Position numbers and translations under genes: made by a program
Notes under the pieces: generated by a model
The model's input: the letters and a program-made list of their open reading frames with translations, nothing else
What the model was told of the DNA's origin: nothing
Database searches by the model: none
In this document: positions 1-6,845 of the stretch, piece after piece
Position numbering within the stretch: the stretch's first letter is position 1
Layout of the letters: each line of letters opens with the position of its first letter
Assembly: GCA_031459655.1 (NCBI GenBank)
Contig: JAVKID010000085.1
Location: 1-12,872, forward strand
Direction of reading: 5' to 3'
Length of the DNA: 12,872 bases
Source: Fervidifonticultor_A octavus_A
Lineage (GTDB): Bacteria > Sysuimicrobiota > Sysuimicrobiia > Sysuimicrobiales > Humicultoraceae

Positions 1-309
1 GCCCTCAAGTTCGTGAAGACGGCAGGCCTAACCCGCGCGAGGGAGCTCGCGGACATTAAGGACGCGGCTGGCATCGCCTGCGTGGTCATCAGCCCGTTCG
101 AAACCCAGATCGGTGCCGCCGCCGGCCTGCACATGGCCCTGGCGCTGCCAACTGGCCGTCACGCGCACGAACTGACCGTCTTCGCCACCCAGCCCGAGCT
201 GGCCCGCACCGGCATCCGCCTGGAGCGCGACGCCCTATTCCCGGCGCCGCAGCCGGGGCTGGGGGTGGAGAGTATCGCGGAGATCGAGCACGCGGAGGCG
301 GCCCGGTGA
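1..309 (+). CDS. Enolase-superfamily (MLE / dipeptide epimerase-like) enzyme, 3' end only
   Basis: The reading frame is open from base 1 and ends at TGA 307-309, so only about 102 C-terminal residues are seen. The GTG at 13 is internal. The segment matches the end of the mandelate racemase/muconate-lactonizing barrel: LKFVKTAGLTRARELADIKDAAGI resembles the family's lysine-bearing strand and glycine-rich turn, and SPFETQIGAAAGLHMALA resembles the late-barrel E-x-x-I-G...A-x-H-x-A motif. These enzymes abstract an alpha-proton using a Mg-bound enolate; members include muconate cycloisomerase, N-acylamino acid racemase and L-Ala-D/L-Glu epimerase. The catalytic N-terminal and mid-barrel residues are outside the window, so the substrate cannot be decided. 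It overlaps the next gene at GTGA, implying coupled translation with a peptide-type ABC importer. That makes a dipeptide epimerase or amino-acid-derivative role plausible, but this is inference. Confidence 0.75.
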   Translation, partial: ALKFVKTAGLTRARELADIKDAAGIACVVISPFETQIGAAAGLHMALALPTGRHAHELTVFATQPELARTGIRLERDALFPAPQPGLGVESIAEIEHAEAAR

Positions 310-1253
310 GTCGGTACCTGCTAGTGCGAGCGTGTCAGGGCGCAGTGCTGTTGCTGATCGTCAGCGCGGTGATCTTTTTGATCGTGCACAGCGCACCCGG
401 CGGTCCGGCCATCCTGAACAACCCGGACGTGGACCCCCACACTGCCCAGGCCATTGCCCGCGACCTGGGGTTGACCGACCCGGTGCCGGTGCAGTACGCG
501 CGGTGGCTGGGACGCGCCATCCGGGGCAACCTCGGCCGCTCGTATCAACACCAGATTCCGGTGGTCCAGCTCATTGCCAACCGCATCCCCAATACGCTGA
601 TCCTGACGGGAACGGCCCTGGCTCTGGGGGTGCTGGCGGCGATCCCCTTGGGCGTTATCTCCGCTGTGCGACGGTACTCGGCGGTGGACTACACGGCCAC
701 CGTGGGGGCATTCATCGGCGTCTCGATCCCGACATTCTGGCTCGGCATCATGTTCATCGTGCTCTTCTCGGTCACGCTGGGCTGGCTGCCGTCGGCGGGG
801 ATGCGGACGGCCGGGGTGACGACCGGGGCGGGGGATCTGCTGCGTCACCTGATCATGCCCGCCGTGGTCCTCTCCACATTTCCCCTGGCCCAGTTGATGC
901 GTTACGCGCGGTCCAGCATGGTCGAGGTCCTCAGCCAGGACTACGTCCGGACGGCGCAGGCCAAGGGTCTTTCCCCCTGGCGGGTGCTGGGCGTGCACGC
1001 GCTGCGCAACGCGTTGATCCCTGTGGTGACCGTCCTGGGCGTCATCATCCCGCGCCTGCTGTCCGGCGCGGTCATTACCGAGACGATCTTCGCCTGGCCC
1101 GGCCTGGGTCGGCTGGCGGTGGACGCGGCGGTCACGCGCGACTATCCGGTCATCATGGGGCTGACTATGACCACGGCCGTGCTGGTCATCGTCTGCAACC
1201 TGCTGACCGACGTGGCGTACGTGAGCCTCGATCCCCGGATCTCGCTGAGGTAG
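306..1253 (+). CDS. Dpp/Opp-type ABC transporter permease, DppB family
   Basis: This 315-residue inner-membrane permease is the first of two that form the channel of a peptide/nickel-type ABC importer. An N-terminal membrane helix (about residues 11-29) is followed by the family's periplasmic stretch (DPHTAQAIARDLGLTDPVPVQYARWL) and the multi-helix permease domain (about 95-312). The cytoplasmic EAA loop that docks on the ATPase is clear at about 215-239 (RTAQAKGLSPWRVLGVHALR). The end has the usual AWPGLGRLAVDA...RDYPVIMG motif and DPRISLR tail. Length is normal. The GTG start at 306 overlaps the upstream stop as GTGA. It lies 3 nt before the DppC-like gene. The transported substrate cannot be read from permease sequence; the symbol is left empty because oligopeptide, dipeptide and nickel systems share this fold. 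Confidence 0.95.
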   Translation: MSRYLLVRACQGAVLLLIVSAVIFLIVHSAPGGPAILNNPDVDPHTAQAIARDLGLTDPVPVQYARWLGRAIRGNLGRSYQHQIPVVQLIANRIPNTLILTGTALALGVLAAIPLGVISAVRRYSAVDYTATVGAFIGVSIPTFWLGIMFIVLFSVTLGWLPSAGMRTAGVTTGAGDLLRHLIMPAVVLSTFPLAQLMRYARSSMVEVLSQDYVRTAQAKGLSPWRVLGVHALRNALIPVVTVLGVIIPRLLSGAVITETIFAWPGLGRLAVDAAVTRDYPVIMGLTMTTAVLVIVCNLLTDVAYVSLDPRISLR

Positions 1254-1256
1254 CCA

Positions 1257-2162
1257 ATGGCCCAGGACGCGATCTCGCCTGCCCTGTCGCCGCTGGCGGC
1301 GCCGCGTGGCCGCGGCGGCCTGGCTGTCTTCTGGAACCGCTTCCGGCGCAACCGGCTGGCGGTGGCGGCCCTGGGCTTTCTCGTGGCCATCCACCTCGTG
1401 GCGCTCACCGCCGACGCCCTGGCCCCACACGACCCCGCGGCGCTGGATCTGCTCAACCAGTTCGCCGATGTCTCCCGCGAGCATCCTCTGGGGACCGACG
1501 AGGCCGGTCGCGACGTGCTCTCACGGTTGATCGTGGGATCGCGGGTCTCCCTGGCAGTGGGGCTGCTGGCCATGCTGGTCTCGGTCGGCGTCGGCAGCGT
1601 GATCGGCGCGCTGGCAGGGTTTTATGGCCGAATGACCGATGGAATCCTGATGCGGATGACCGACGGGATGCTGACCATCCCCACGTTCTTCCTGGCCCTG
1701 TTGGTCCTGGCGGTGTTCGGCTCGAGCCTGACCAACCTGATCCTGGTCATCGGGCTCACGGGCTGGATGGTCGTGGCGCGCGTGGTGCGGGCCGAAGTGC
1801 TGCGCACGCTCCCCCAGGAGTTTGTGCTGGCGGCGCGGGCGGTGGGCGCCTCAGACGGACGGCTGCTGGTCCGGCACGTGGTGCCCCAGGCCTGGGCGTC
1901 GGTCATTGTGGCAGCCACCCTGGGCGTGGCCCATGCGATCCTGGTGGAGTCGTCGCTCTCTTACCTGGGGCTCGGGGTCCAGCCGCCGACGCCGACCTGG
2001 GGCAACATGCTCTCGGGCGCGCAGCAGTACGTGTGGACGAAACCGCACCTGGCGGTCTATCCTGGATTGCTGATCATGCTGTGCGTGCTCGGCTACAATG
2101 TCGTGGGCGACGCCTTGCGGGATGCCCTCGACCCGCGGGCCAGCCGTGCCAGCATCGCGTAA
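1257..2162 (+). CDS. Dpp/Opp-type ABC transporter permease, DppC family
   Basis: This 301-residue partner permease carries the DppC signatures: a cytoplasmic N-terminus with basic WNRFRRNRLAV before the first membrane helix (about 34-55), then HPLGTDEAGRDVLSRLIVGS (about 76-95), the permease domain, and an EAA loop at about 191-212 (LAARAVGASDGRLLVRHVVP). The late motif ESSLSYLGLGVQPPTPTWGNML is typical of OppC/DppC/NikC. The ATG at 1257 follows the upstream stop by 3 nt, and a GAGGT Shine-Dalgarno-like stretch sits in the end of the preceding gene. It should heterodimerise with the 306-1253 product. No ATPase genes (DppD/DppF) follow, so the energising subunits must be encoded upstream of the window or elsewhere. 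Confidence 0.95.
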   Translation: MAQDAISPALSPLAAPRGRGGLAVFWNRFRRNRLAVAALGFLVAIHLVALTADALAPHDPAALDLLNQFADVSREHPLGTDEAGRDVLSRLIVGSRVSLAVGLLAMLVSVGVGSVIGALAGFYGRMTDGILMRMTDGMLTIPTFFLALLVLAVFGSSLTNLILVIGLTGWMVVARVVRAEVLRTLPQEFVLAARAVGASDGRLLVRHVVPQAWASVIVAATLGVAHAILVESSLSYLGLGVQPPTPTWGNMLSGAQQYVWTKPHLAVYPGLLIMLCVLGYNVVGDALRDALDPRASRASIA

Positions 2163-2199
2163 GAGGCGCCCGACGGCCATTCATAAAGGGGGTGTGGCG

Positions 2200-3765
2200 A
2201 TGAGTCGAGTTCTGGTCTTTGTGCTGGTCGCCGCCCTGGCGGCGGCAGTGCCCGCCGGCGCAAGCGCCGGCCCGGCGGGTGGGAACGTCCTGCGCCTGTC
2301 CATCAACGGGGATGTGACGATCAACCCGCTGACGTTCCCGCAGCAGTTGCCGACGACCCAGGTCATTAAGGTGCTGTTCAACACCCTGACCAAGTACAAT
2401 CCCGGCGACCTCAAGGTAGTCCCCGACCTGGCCACGCTGTGGACACCGGCGGAGGCGGGCCGCATTTGGATCTTCAAGCTGCGCCGGGGCGTCGCGTGGC
2501 ACGACGGCCGGCCGTTCACCGCTGCCGACGTGAAGTTCACCTTCGACGCCATCGTGGACCCCCGGACCCGGGCGCTGTACCGTACCACGTTCACCGGCCT
2601 GCAGTCGGTCCAGGTCATCGACGACTACACGGTCCGGTTCGAGTTCGACCGCCCGTACCCGTCACTCCCCATCGTGGTCGGTTTCAATATTCCCATCGTC
2701 CCCCGGCACCTGCTGGAGGGCAAGAACCTGACCGAGATGCCCGAGTTCATCCGCAATCCCGTCGGCACCGGCCCCTTCAGGTGGAAAGAGTACGTGGAGG
2801 GTTCGCACCTGACGCTGGAGGCTAACCCCAACTACTACGCGGGCAGGCCGTCGCTGGACGCCGTGGTCATCAAGATCATCCCTGACATTAACACGGTGGT
2901 GGCGCAACTGCGCACCGGTGAACTCGACGTGGGTATCATCGAGCCGGTCCACCTGGACAGCCTGCGAGGTCAAAGTCACCTGCGGTTCCAGACCACCGAG
3001 CTGCCCAGCGCCTTCTACATCGCGCTCAACGCCACGCGCTGGCCGTTCGGCGACAAGCGGGTGCGCCAGGCGCTCATGTACGGGCTCAACCGCCAGCAGA
3101 TCGTCGAGCGCATCTTGAAGGGCACGGCCAACCTGGCGACCGGTCCGTACGCCAGGGCGTTTGGCAAGTACTACAACCCTAACCTCAAGCCCTATCCCTA
3201 CGACGTCAACAGGGCCAAAGCGCTGCTGGCTGAGGCCGGGTTCCGGCCCGGAGCTGGCGGCCTCCTCGAAAGGGACGGCCGCCCCCTCTCGTTTGAGCTG
3301 ATGGTGGACAAGGGGAACCCGACGCGGGAACAAATTGCGCTGGTGGCCCAGCAGCAGTGGCGGCAGCTCGGCGCCGAGGTGAAGCTCAACGTGGTCGAGT
3401 GGTCGGTCTACATCCGGCGCGGCAACCAGCGGCCGGGTGACTATGAGGCGCGTACCAGCTGGCGCATCACCTCGCCGGATCCGGACAAGACGCCCGAATA
3501 CACCACCGGCGGCACGGTCAACCACTACATGTACTCCAACCCCGAGGTGGACCGGCTGATGGCCGAGGCCAGGGCGACCTTCGACCCCGCGCTGCGGCCC
3601 AAGCTCTACCACAAGATCCAGGAATTGATCTACGACGACGTGCCAGTCCTGTGGATCTTCTACAACTCAGAGATCCTGGCCATTAACAAGCGCGTCCAGG
3701 GGTTCCCGGTCCTCGGGCTGCGCGACGCGTTGACCTGGCTCAACGTGGTCTCCATCGCGAAGTAA
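2200..3765 (+). CDS. ABC transporter family 5 solute-binding protein (peptide-type), exported
   Basis: This 521-residue extracytoplasmic receptor presents substrate to the DppB/DppC-like permeases just upstream. ATG 2200 is chosen over the longer in-frame opening because AAAGGGGG (2187-2192 region) lies about 7 nt before it and a signal peptide starts there; a GTG at 2194 is possible. Residues 1-23 form a hydrophobic leader ending ASA|G, a signal peptidase I site. There is no lipobox cysteine. Family 5 hallmarks follow: VLFNTLTKYNPGDLKVVPDLA, FKLRRGVAWHDGRPFTAADVKFT, NPVGTGPFRWKEY and GDKRVRQALMYGLNRQQIVERI. Length is normal for the family. In many operons this gene comes first; here it is last before a decayed transposon. 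Substrate specificity is not determinable; peptide, nickel or other ligands are all known in the family. Confidence 0.93.
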   Translation: MSRVLVFVLVAALAAAVPAGASAGPAGGNVLRLSINGDVTINPLTFPQQLPTTQVIKVLFNTLTKYNPGDLKVVPDLATLWTPAEAGRIWIFKLRRGVAWHDGRPFTAADVKFTFDAIVDPRTRALYRTTFTGLQSVQVIDDYTVRFEFDRPYPSLPIVVGFNIPIVPRHLLEGKNLTEMPEFIRNPVGTGPFRWKEYVEGSHLTLEANPNYYAGRPSLDAVVIKIIPDINTVVAQLRTGELDVGIIEPVHLDSLRGQSHLRFQTTELPSAFYIALNATRWPFGDKRVRQALMYGLNRQQIVERILKGTANLATGPYARAFGKYYNPNLKPYPYDVNRAKALLAEAGFRPGAGGLLERDGRPLSFELMVDKGNPTREQIALVAQQQWRQLGAEVKLNVVEWSVYIRRGNQRPGDYEARTSWRITSPDPDKTPEYTTGGTVNHYMYSNPEVDRLMAEARATFDPALRPKLYHKIQELIYDDVPVLWIFYNSEILAINKRVQGFPVLGLRDALTWLNVVSIAK

Positions 3766-3852
3766 GGGGGTTCCATTGCAGCAGGACTTCCCGCGGCGAC
3801 GGACTCAGCACGGGGGAGTGTACGGCATCTACCGAACCCATTAAGATGGCGT
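3766..3852. other. Short intergenic spacer after the ABC operon
   Basis: This is 87 bp between the binding-protein stop and the left terminal repeat of the insertion-sequence remnant. I see no convincing ORF, stem-loop with T-run, or promoter. Any downstream operon genes would have lain here or beyond. Confidence 0.4.
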
Positions 3853-3896
3853 GTTGACTCATAGGGAAACCTGAGTTTCCGGAGTCCGTTGCCTCA
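3853..3896 (-). repeat. Left terminal inverted repeat of the IS remnant
   Basis: It contains GTTGACTCA (3853-3861) and GTTGCCTCA (3888-3896), 35 bp apart. Between them is the small palindrome GGAAAC-CTGA-GTTTCC (3865-3880). About 26 of 44 positions agree with the inverted right end at 4667-4710. The transposase fragment's stop codon TGA is the first three bases of the inner 9-mer, so the gene now ends inside the repeat. Confidence 0.65.
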
Positions 3897-4616
3897 CGGA
3901 CCCTCCTCCTGCTCCCCCTCGTACCGGTCGTAGCCGATGAGGCGGCGGATCACTGCCCCATGGCGTTCTTCCACGTGGGCCTGGTCGTTCTTGCGATACT
4001 CTCTGGAGCGGGGGAACGTGAGGCGCTGGGCGCGGCAGTAGGCGAGGAGGTTAGTGTTGATGAAGGCGCTGTCATTGTCGGCACCGATGCCCAGCAGAGG
4101 GAAGGGGAGCCGATCGCGGATGATGGTGAGCGCCTCAAAGACATGGCGTTGGCTGCGGTTGACCACTGCGCGGGGCTCAAACCACGCGGTCGCGATGTCC
4201 ACCACCGAGAGGCTGTGGACGTACTTGCCGTGCGTCGACTCGCCGCAGTGGGCGACCAAGTCCAGTTCGGTGAAGCCGGGATGGCGCTCGTCCCAGGGGG
4301 TGAAGTTCGCCGCACCACCGCAGGGCCTCGAGCCAGGGCGCCAGGAACGGGCGCAAGCGCTTGCTGCACAGAGAGCCGGAAGCCCCCCAGAGGCGGTGGA
4401 GGGCCTCCACGACGGGACGGTCGTACTGGACCCGTCGCCCCCGGCGCTCGCCCGGGCGACGGGGCGGCCCGTGGCGGAGGAGGGTGATGGCGTACGTCCA
4501 ATGGTAGCCGGTGGCCTTGACGAAGGCGGTTAGGATCTGGGCCTTCTCGGCTCGCCGAGCTGCACGGCAGGGGGATGCCGGGCCTGGGCCAGTTGGCGCT
4601 TGGCGAGAGGGGTCAT
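3894..4616 (-). pseudogene. Broken DDE (rve-type) transposase
   Basis: Three frames must be joined. The start ATG at 4616-4614, with GGAGG upstream, reads MTPLAKRQLAQA. A one-base shift near 4575-4590 then leads to RAARRAEKAQILTAFVKATG and LCSKRLRPFLAPWLEALRW, the DNA-binding N-terminal half. At about 4308-4315 the frame changes again, directly joining CGEL to FTPWDERHPGFTELDLVAHCG. The linker normally found between these blocks appears deleted. The last fragment retains the catalytic core: D of ELDLVAHC, D of GADNDSAF and E of AHVEERHG. It stops after GYDRYEGEQEEGP inside the terminal repeat, so the usual C-terminal region is missing. With a frameshift, an internal deletion and a truncated end, it is very unlikely to make an active enzyme. 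Family-length comparisons are from memory. Confidence 0.85.
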
Positions 4617-4666
4617 GGGGCCGGTCGGACCTCCAAAGGTGGCGAGACGTTGCCTCAGATGTTCTA

Positions 4667-4710
4667 TGAGGCAACGGCCCCGGCCTCGCTTGGAGTTACT
4701 ACGAGGCAAT
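4667..4710 (+). repeat. Right terminal inverted repeat of the IS remnant
   Basis: The inner 9-mer TGAGGCAAC (4667-4675) and outer CGAGGCAAT (4702-4710) have the same 35-bp offset as at the left end. A further copy in opposite orientation, GTTGCCTCA, lies at 4649-4657, forming a 9-bp perfect inverted pair with 4667-4675 around a 9-nt loop. Such clustered copies suit transposase-binding sites. Confidence 0.65.
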
Positions 4711-4718
4711 GCGGGTGG

Positions 4719-4747
4719 TTGCCGCCGCGGTCCGCCGATGATAGACT
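4719..4747 (+). promoter_or_regulatory. Candidate housekeeping promoter for the DUF348/3D gene
   Basis: TTGCCG (4719-4724) and TAGACT (4742-4747) are separated by 17 bp, each matching 4 of 6 sigma-70-type consensus bases. The predicted start, about 4754, gives a leader of roughly 145 nt. The -35 lies just beyond the IS remnant's right end and overlaps a GTTGCC string like those in its repeats. This is a weak prediction based on sequence only. Confidence 0.35.
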
Positions 4748-4757
4748 ACCAGGTAGT
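4745..4757. promoter_or_regulatory. Palindrome ACTACC-A-GGTAGT at the predicted start site
   Basis: This is a perfect 6-bp inverted repeat with a 1-nt centre, overlapping the 3' part of the candidate -10 and the predicted transcription start. The position would suit an operator. The binding factor is unknown and the site is short enough to arise by chance. Confidence 0.3.
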
Positions 4758-4845
4758 TCAGCCCAGACTCTCCTCATCCCGTCGCTTTGGAGGGCCGTCG
4801 CCGGAGGGCCTTCCGAACGCGCTCTGATTCTTCCAGCGGCATTCG

Positions 4846-4865
4846 CGGCCGGCACCGTCCGGCCG
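4846..4865 (+). promoter_or_regulatory. Leader hairpin ahead of the cell-wall gene
   Basis: CGGCCGG (4846-4852) pairs perfectly with CCGGCCG (4859-4865) around a 6-nt loop, about 20 nt before the Shine-Dalgarno. No T-run follows, so it is not a classical terminator. I do not recognise a known riboswitch consensus in 4755-4897, although 3D-domain genes are often under c-di-AMP riboswitch control in other bacteria. Confidence 0.3.
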
Positions 4866-4897
4866 ATCCTGACGCTCGACGGCAAGGAGGTGAGAGG

Positions 4898-5893
4898 ATG
4901 CGCGCGCACAGACTTCGCACGGTGCTCGTTGGCGCGGCCGCGGCCGGATCTCTGGCCGTCGGCGCCGCGGCGTCCGCGCATCTCCCCCGGGTCGTCCACG
5001 TACGCACGGAGGCGGGGACGGTGCCCGTGAAGACCTTTGGAGCCACTGTGGCCGAGGCCCTCCACGAAGGACGGATCGCCCTGCCCCCCCACGACCGGGT
5101 CTGGCCGGAACAGGGGACTCCGCTGACTCCGGGGATGACCATCACCGTCCGGCGGGCCTTCCCGGTGACCCTGGTCGCGGACGGGCGGCAGCAGAGATTC
5201 CTGACCTCGGCCCGGACTGTCGAGGAGTTCCTGGACGAGGCCGGTGCCCGGCTGCGGCCTCGCGACAAGGTCTACCCCTCGATGGAGGCCTCCCTCTGGC
5301 CCGGCGCGACGGTGCGCATCGTCCGGATCGAGACCCGGATCATCACCGCCCAGGTGGCGGTGCCCTACGGACGGATCACCAGGCCTGACCCTGACCTCCC
5401 CCGCGGGCTGACCCGCGTGGTGCAACCCGGCCGGCCGGGCGCGCAGATCCGCCGGATCGCCGTGACCACGGCGGACGGGCTGGTGGTGGACCGGCAGGTG
5501 GTGGAGGACGTCCTCGTGCGGCGGCCCCAGGACCGCATCACCCAGGTCGGGACGCGCCGGATCTTCGCCAGCCGGGGGGAGTTCGCCGGCAGGGAGATCC
5601 TCCACATGGAGGCCACCGCATATGCGCCCTGGCATGGCAGGGGTGTCGACGACATCACCGCCACCGGCCTGCGGGCCGGCTTCGGCGTGGTGGCCGTGGA
5701 CCCGCAGATCATCCCGCTGGGATCCCTGCTCTACATCGAGGGCTACGGCCGGGCGATCGCCGGAGACACCGGCGGCGCCATCAAGGGCCACCGCATCGAC
5801 CTCGGGTTCAACACCGCCAGGGAGGCCTACCGCTTCGGCCGCAGGCTTGTCCGCGTCTACCTCCTCTCGACGCCGAGCCAGGCGAGTCGGTAG
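4898..5893 (+). CDS. yabE: Secreted DUF348-DUF348-G5-3D cell-wall protein (YabE-like, putative peptidoglycan lytic enzyme)
   Basis: This is a 331-residue protein. ATG 4898 follows AAGGAGG (4884-4890) by 7 nt, a near-ideal ribosome binding site, and begins a signal/anchor segment (about 5-27). Then come two DUF348-like repeats (about 31-75 and 88-132; the second has ARTVEEFLDEAGARLRPRDKV), a G5-type beta domain (about 145-220) and a C-terminal 3D domain (about 237-323). The three aspartates that name the 3D domain are visible as VAVD268P, AGD290TGG and RID301L. The double-psi fold is shared with MltA-type lytic transglycosylases, so it likely cleaves or remodels peptidoglycan outside the membrane. 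In Bacillus the homologue yabE precedes ksgA, with rnmV between; here rsmA follows directly and no RNase M5 gene is seen. Enzymatic activity is inferred from the fold, not shown. Confidence 0.9.
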   Translation: MRAHRLRTVLVGAAAAGSLAVGAAASAHLPRVVHVRTEAGTVPVKTFGATVAEALHEGRIALPPHDRVWPEQGTPLTPGMTITVRRAFPVTLVADGRQQRFLTSARTVEEFLDEAGARLRPRDKVYPSMEASLWPGATVRIVRIETRIITAQVAVPYGRITRPDPDLPRGLTRVVQPGRPGAQIRRIAVTTADGLVVDRQVVEDVLVRRPQDRITQVGTRRIFASRGEFAGREILHMEATAYAPWHGRGVDDITATGLRAGFGVVAVDPQIIPLGSLLYIEGYGRAIAGDTGGAIKGHRIDLGFNTAREAYRFGRRLVRVYLLSTPSQASR

Positions 5894-5966
5894 CCCGGGC
5901 CTCCCGGTTTTCGGCCCGGGGCCCCCACCCGACCCGGGGGACCTGGATCCGACCACCCGCGCTGGC

Positions 5967-6845
5967 GTGCGGGCGGCGTTGGCGGCGTTCGGCCTCAGGC
6001 TGCGTCCGGCGCGGGGTCAGCACTTCCTGGTCAATCCGCGGATCGTCCACAGGATCCTCGCTGCAGCGGAGCCGGGGGCGGACGACGTGATCCTGGAGAT
6101 TGGCGCGGGGATCGGCTCCCTCACTGTGGCGCTGGCGAGGACCGGCGCCCGCGTCGTCGCCATCGAGGTGGACGCCCGCTTCATCCCGATCCTGCGGGCC
6201 GTGGTGGCCCCCTATCCTCGCGTCAGGGTCCTCCAGGCGGACGCCATGGCCCTGGTCCCGACCATGCTGCCTGCCCGTCCCACCAAGGTGGTCGCCAACC
6301 TGCCCTACTCCATCGCCTCACCGCTCCTGGTGAACTTGCTGCAGATGGGCATGGGCCGCCGCTACGTCGTCATGCTCCAGGAGGAAGTGGCCCGCCGCAT
6401 CGTCGCCGGCCCCGGCGGCGGGGCCTACGGCCTGCTCTCCGTCGCCATCCAGGCCTGCGCCGTCCCGAGCATCGTCTCCGCGGTGGCGCGGACCGCCTTC
6501 TTCCCGCCTCCCCAGGTCGTCTCGTGTATCGTGAGGCTGGACGTGCCTGACGAGCCTCCGGTGCCGCGGGCCCTGGTCCCGGCCGTCATGGCCGTGGCCC
6601 GCGCCGCCTTCGGCCAGCGCCGCAAGATGCTGCGCTCGTCGCTCCAGGCTGTTGAAGGTCGCGCCCTCTCCCCCGCAGAGGTGGAGGCCCGCTGCCGCGC
6701 TGCGGGGATCGATCCGCGGCGCCGCGGCGAGGACCTCTCCTTGGAGGAGTTCGTGCGGCTGGCCAGGGTCTTCGGCGACAGGGATGAGCCCCGCGCGGGG
6801 GGAAGTCTCCCGGGGGGAATCTGGGCGGGCGGGTGTTCCCCGTGA
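5967..6845 (+). CDS. rsmA: 16S rRNA (adenine1518-N6/adenine1519-N6)-dimethyltransferase RsmA/KsgA
   Basis: It uses S-adenosylmethionine to dimethylate two adjacent adenines in the 3' hairpin of 16S rRNA during 30S maturation. About 292 residues from GTG 5967, a normal length. Seen in order: RGQHFLVNP (about 16-24), SAM motif I EIGAGIGSLT (44-53), acidic AIEVDARF (65-72), LQADAM (89-94), catalytic NLPYSIASPL (111-120) and the target-adenine motif FFPPPQVVS (178-186), then the C-terminal FGQRRKMLRSSL helix region. The start is uncertain: the family pattern could extend to CTG 5943, which has GGGGGA just before it, while GTG 5967 lacks a clear Shine-Dalgarno. A GC-rich tract (5894-5940) with CCCCC/GGGGG self-pairing lies ahead and may affect initiation. 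A Gly/Pro-rich tail (DEPRAGGSLPGGIWAGG) is extra to the fold. Confidence 0.93.
   Translation: MRAALAAFGLRLRPARGQHFLVNPRIVHRILAAAEPGADDVILEIGAGIGSLTVALARTGARVVAIEVDARFIPILRAVVAPYPRVRVLQADAMALVPTMLPARPTKVVANLPYSIASPLLVNLLQMGMGRRYVVMLQEEVARRIVAGPGGGAYGLLSVAIQACAVPSIVSAVARTAFFPPPQVVSCIVRLDVPDEPPVPRALVPAVMAVARAAFGQRRKMLRSSLQAVEGRALSPAEVEARCRAAGIDPRRRGEDLSLEEFVRLARVFGDRDEPRAGGSLPGGIWAGGCSP

Larger units (their letters stand above)
3853..4710 (-). mobile_element. Decayed insertion sequence (~858 bp) with integrase-core transposase
   Basis: The element is defined by inverted ends. Read outward from the transposase, both ends are TGAGGCAAC, then 26 nt beginning GG and ending CTA, then a second, variant copy of the 9-mer (TGAGTCAAC on the left, CGAGGCAAT on the right), giving 44-bp imperfect terminal repeats. 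Between them lies a broken DDE transposase on the minus strand. I see no convincing target-site duplication in the bases just outside. The transposase resembles those usually annotated as 'integrase catalytic domain' in an unassigned (ISNCY-like) or IS481-like group; the family assignment is tentative. The element separates the transport operon from the cell-wall/ribosome genes. Confidence 0.75.

Noticed and set aside
332..2203. A 623-codon open frame across both permease genes on the plus strand
   Set aside because: It is an out-of-frame shadow caused by high GC. Its translation is Gly/Pro/Arg-rich with no domain, while the other frames give clear DppB and DppC proteins.
3830..3845. PurBox-like ACCGAACCCATT
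   Set aside because: It shares only the CCGAAC core, is single rather than a tandem pair, and lies at the end of the transport operon beside the IS remnant.
3894..4616. Intact transposase made by programmed frameshifting
   Set aside because: Two separate frame changes, an apparent loss of the linker block and a missing C-terminus are more consistent with decay than with a single programmed shift.
4664..5956. A 430-codon minus-strand open frame opposite the cell-wall gene
   Set aside because: It is compositionally biased, has no recognisable domain, and the plus strand has an ideal ribosome binding site and a complete DUF348-G5-3D protein.
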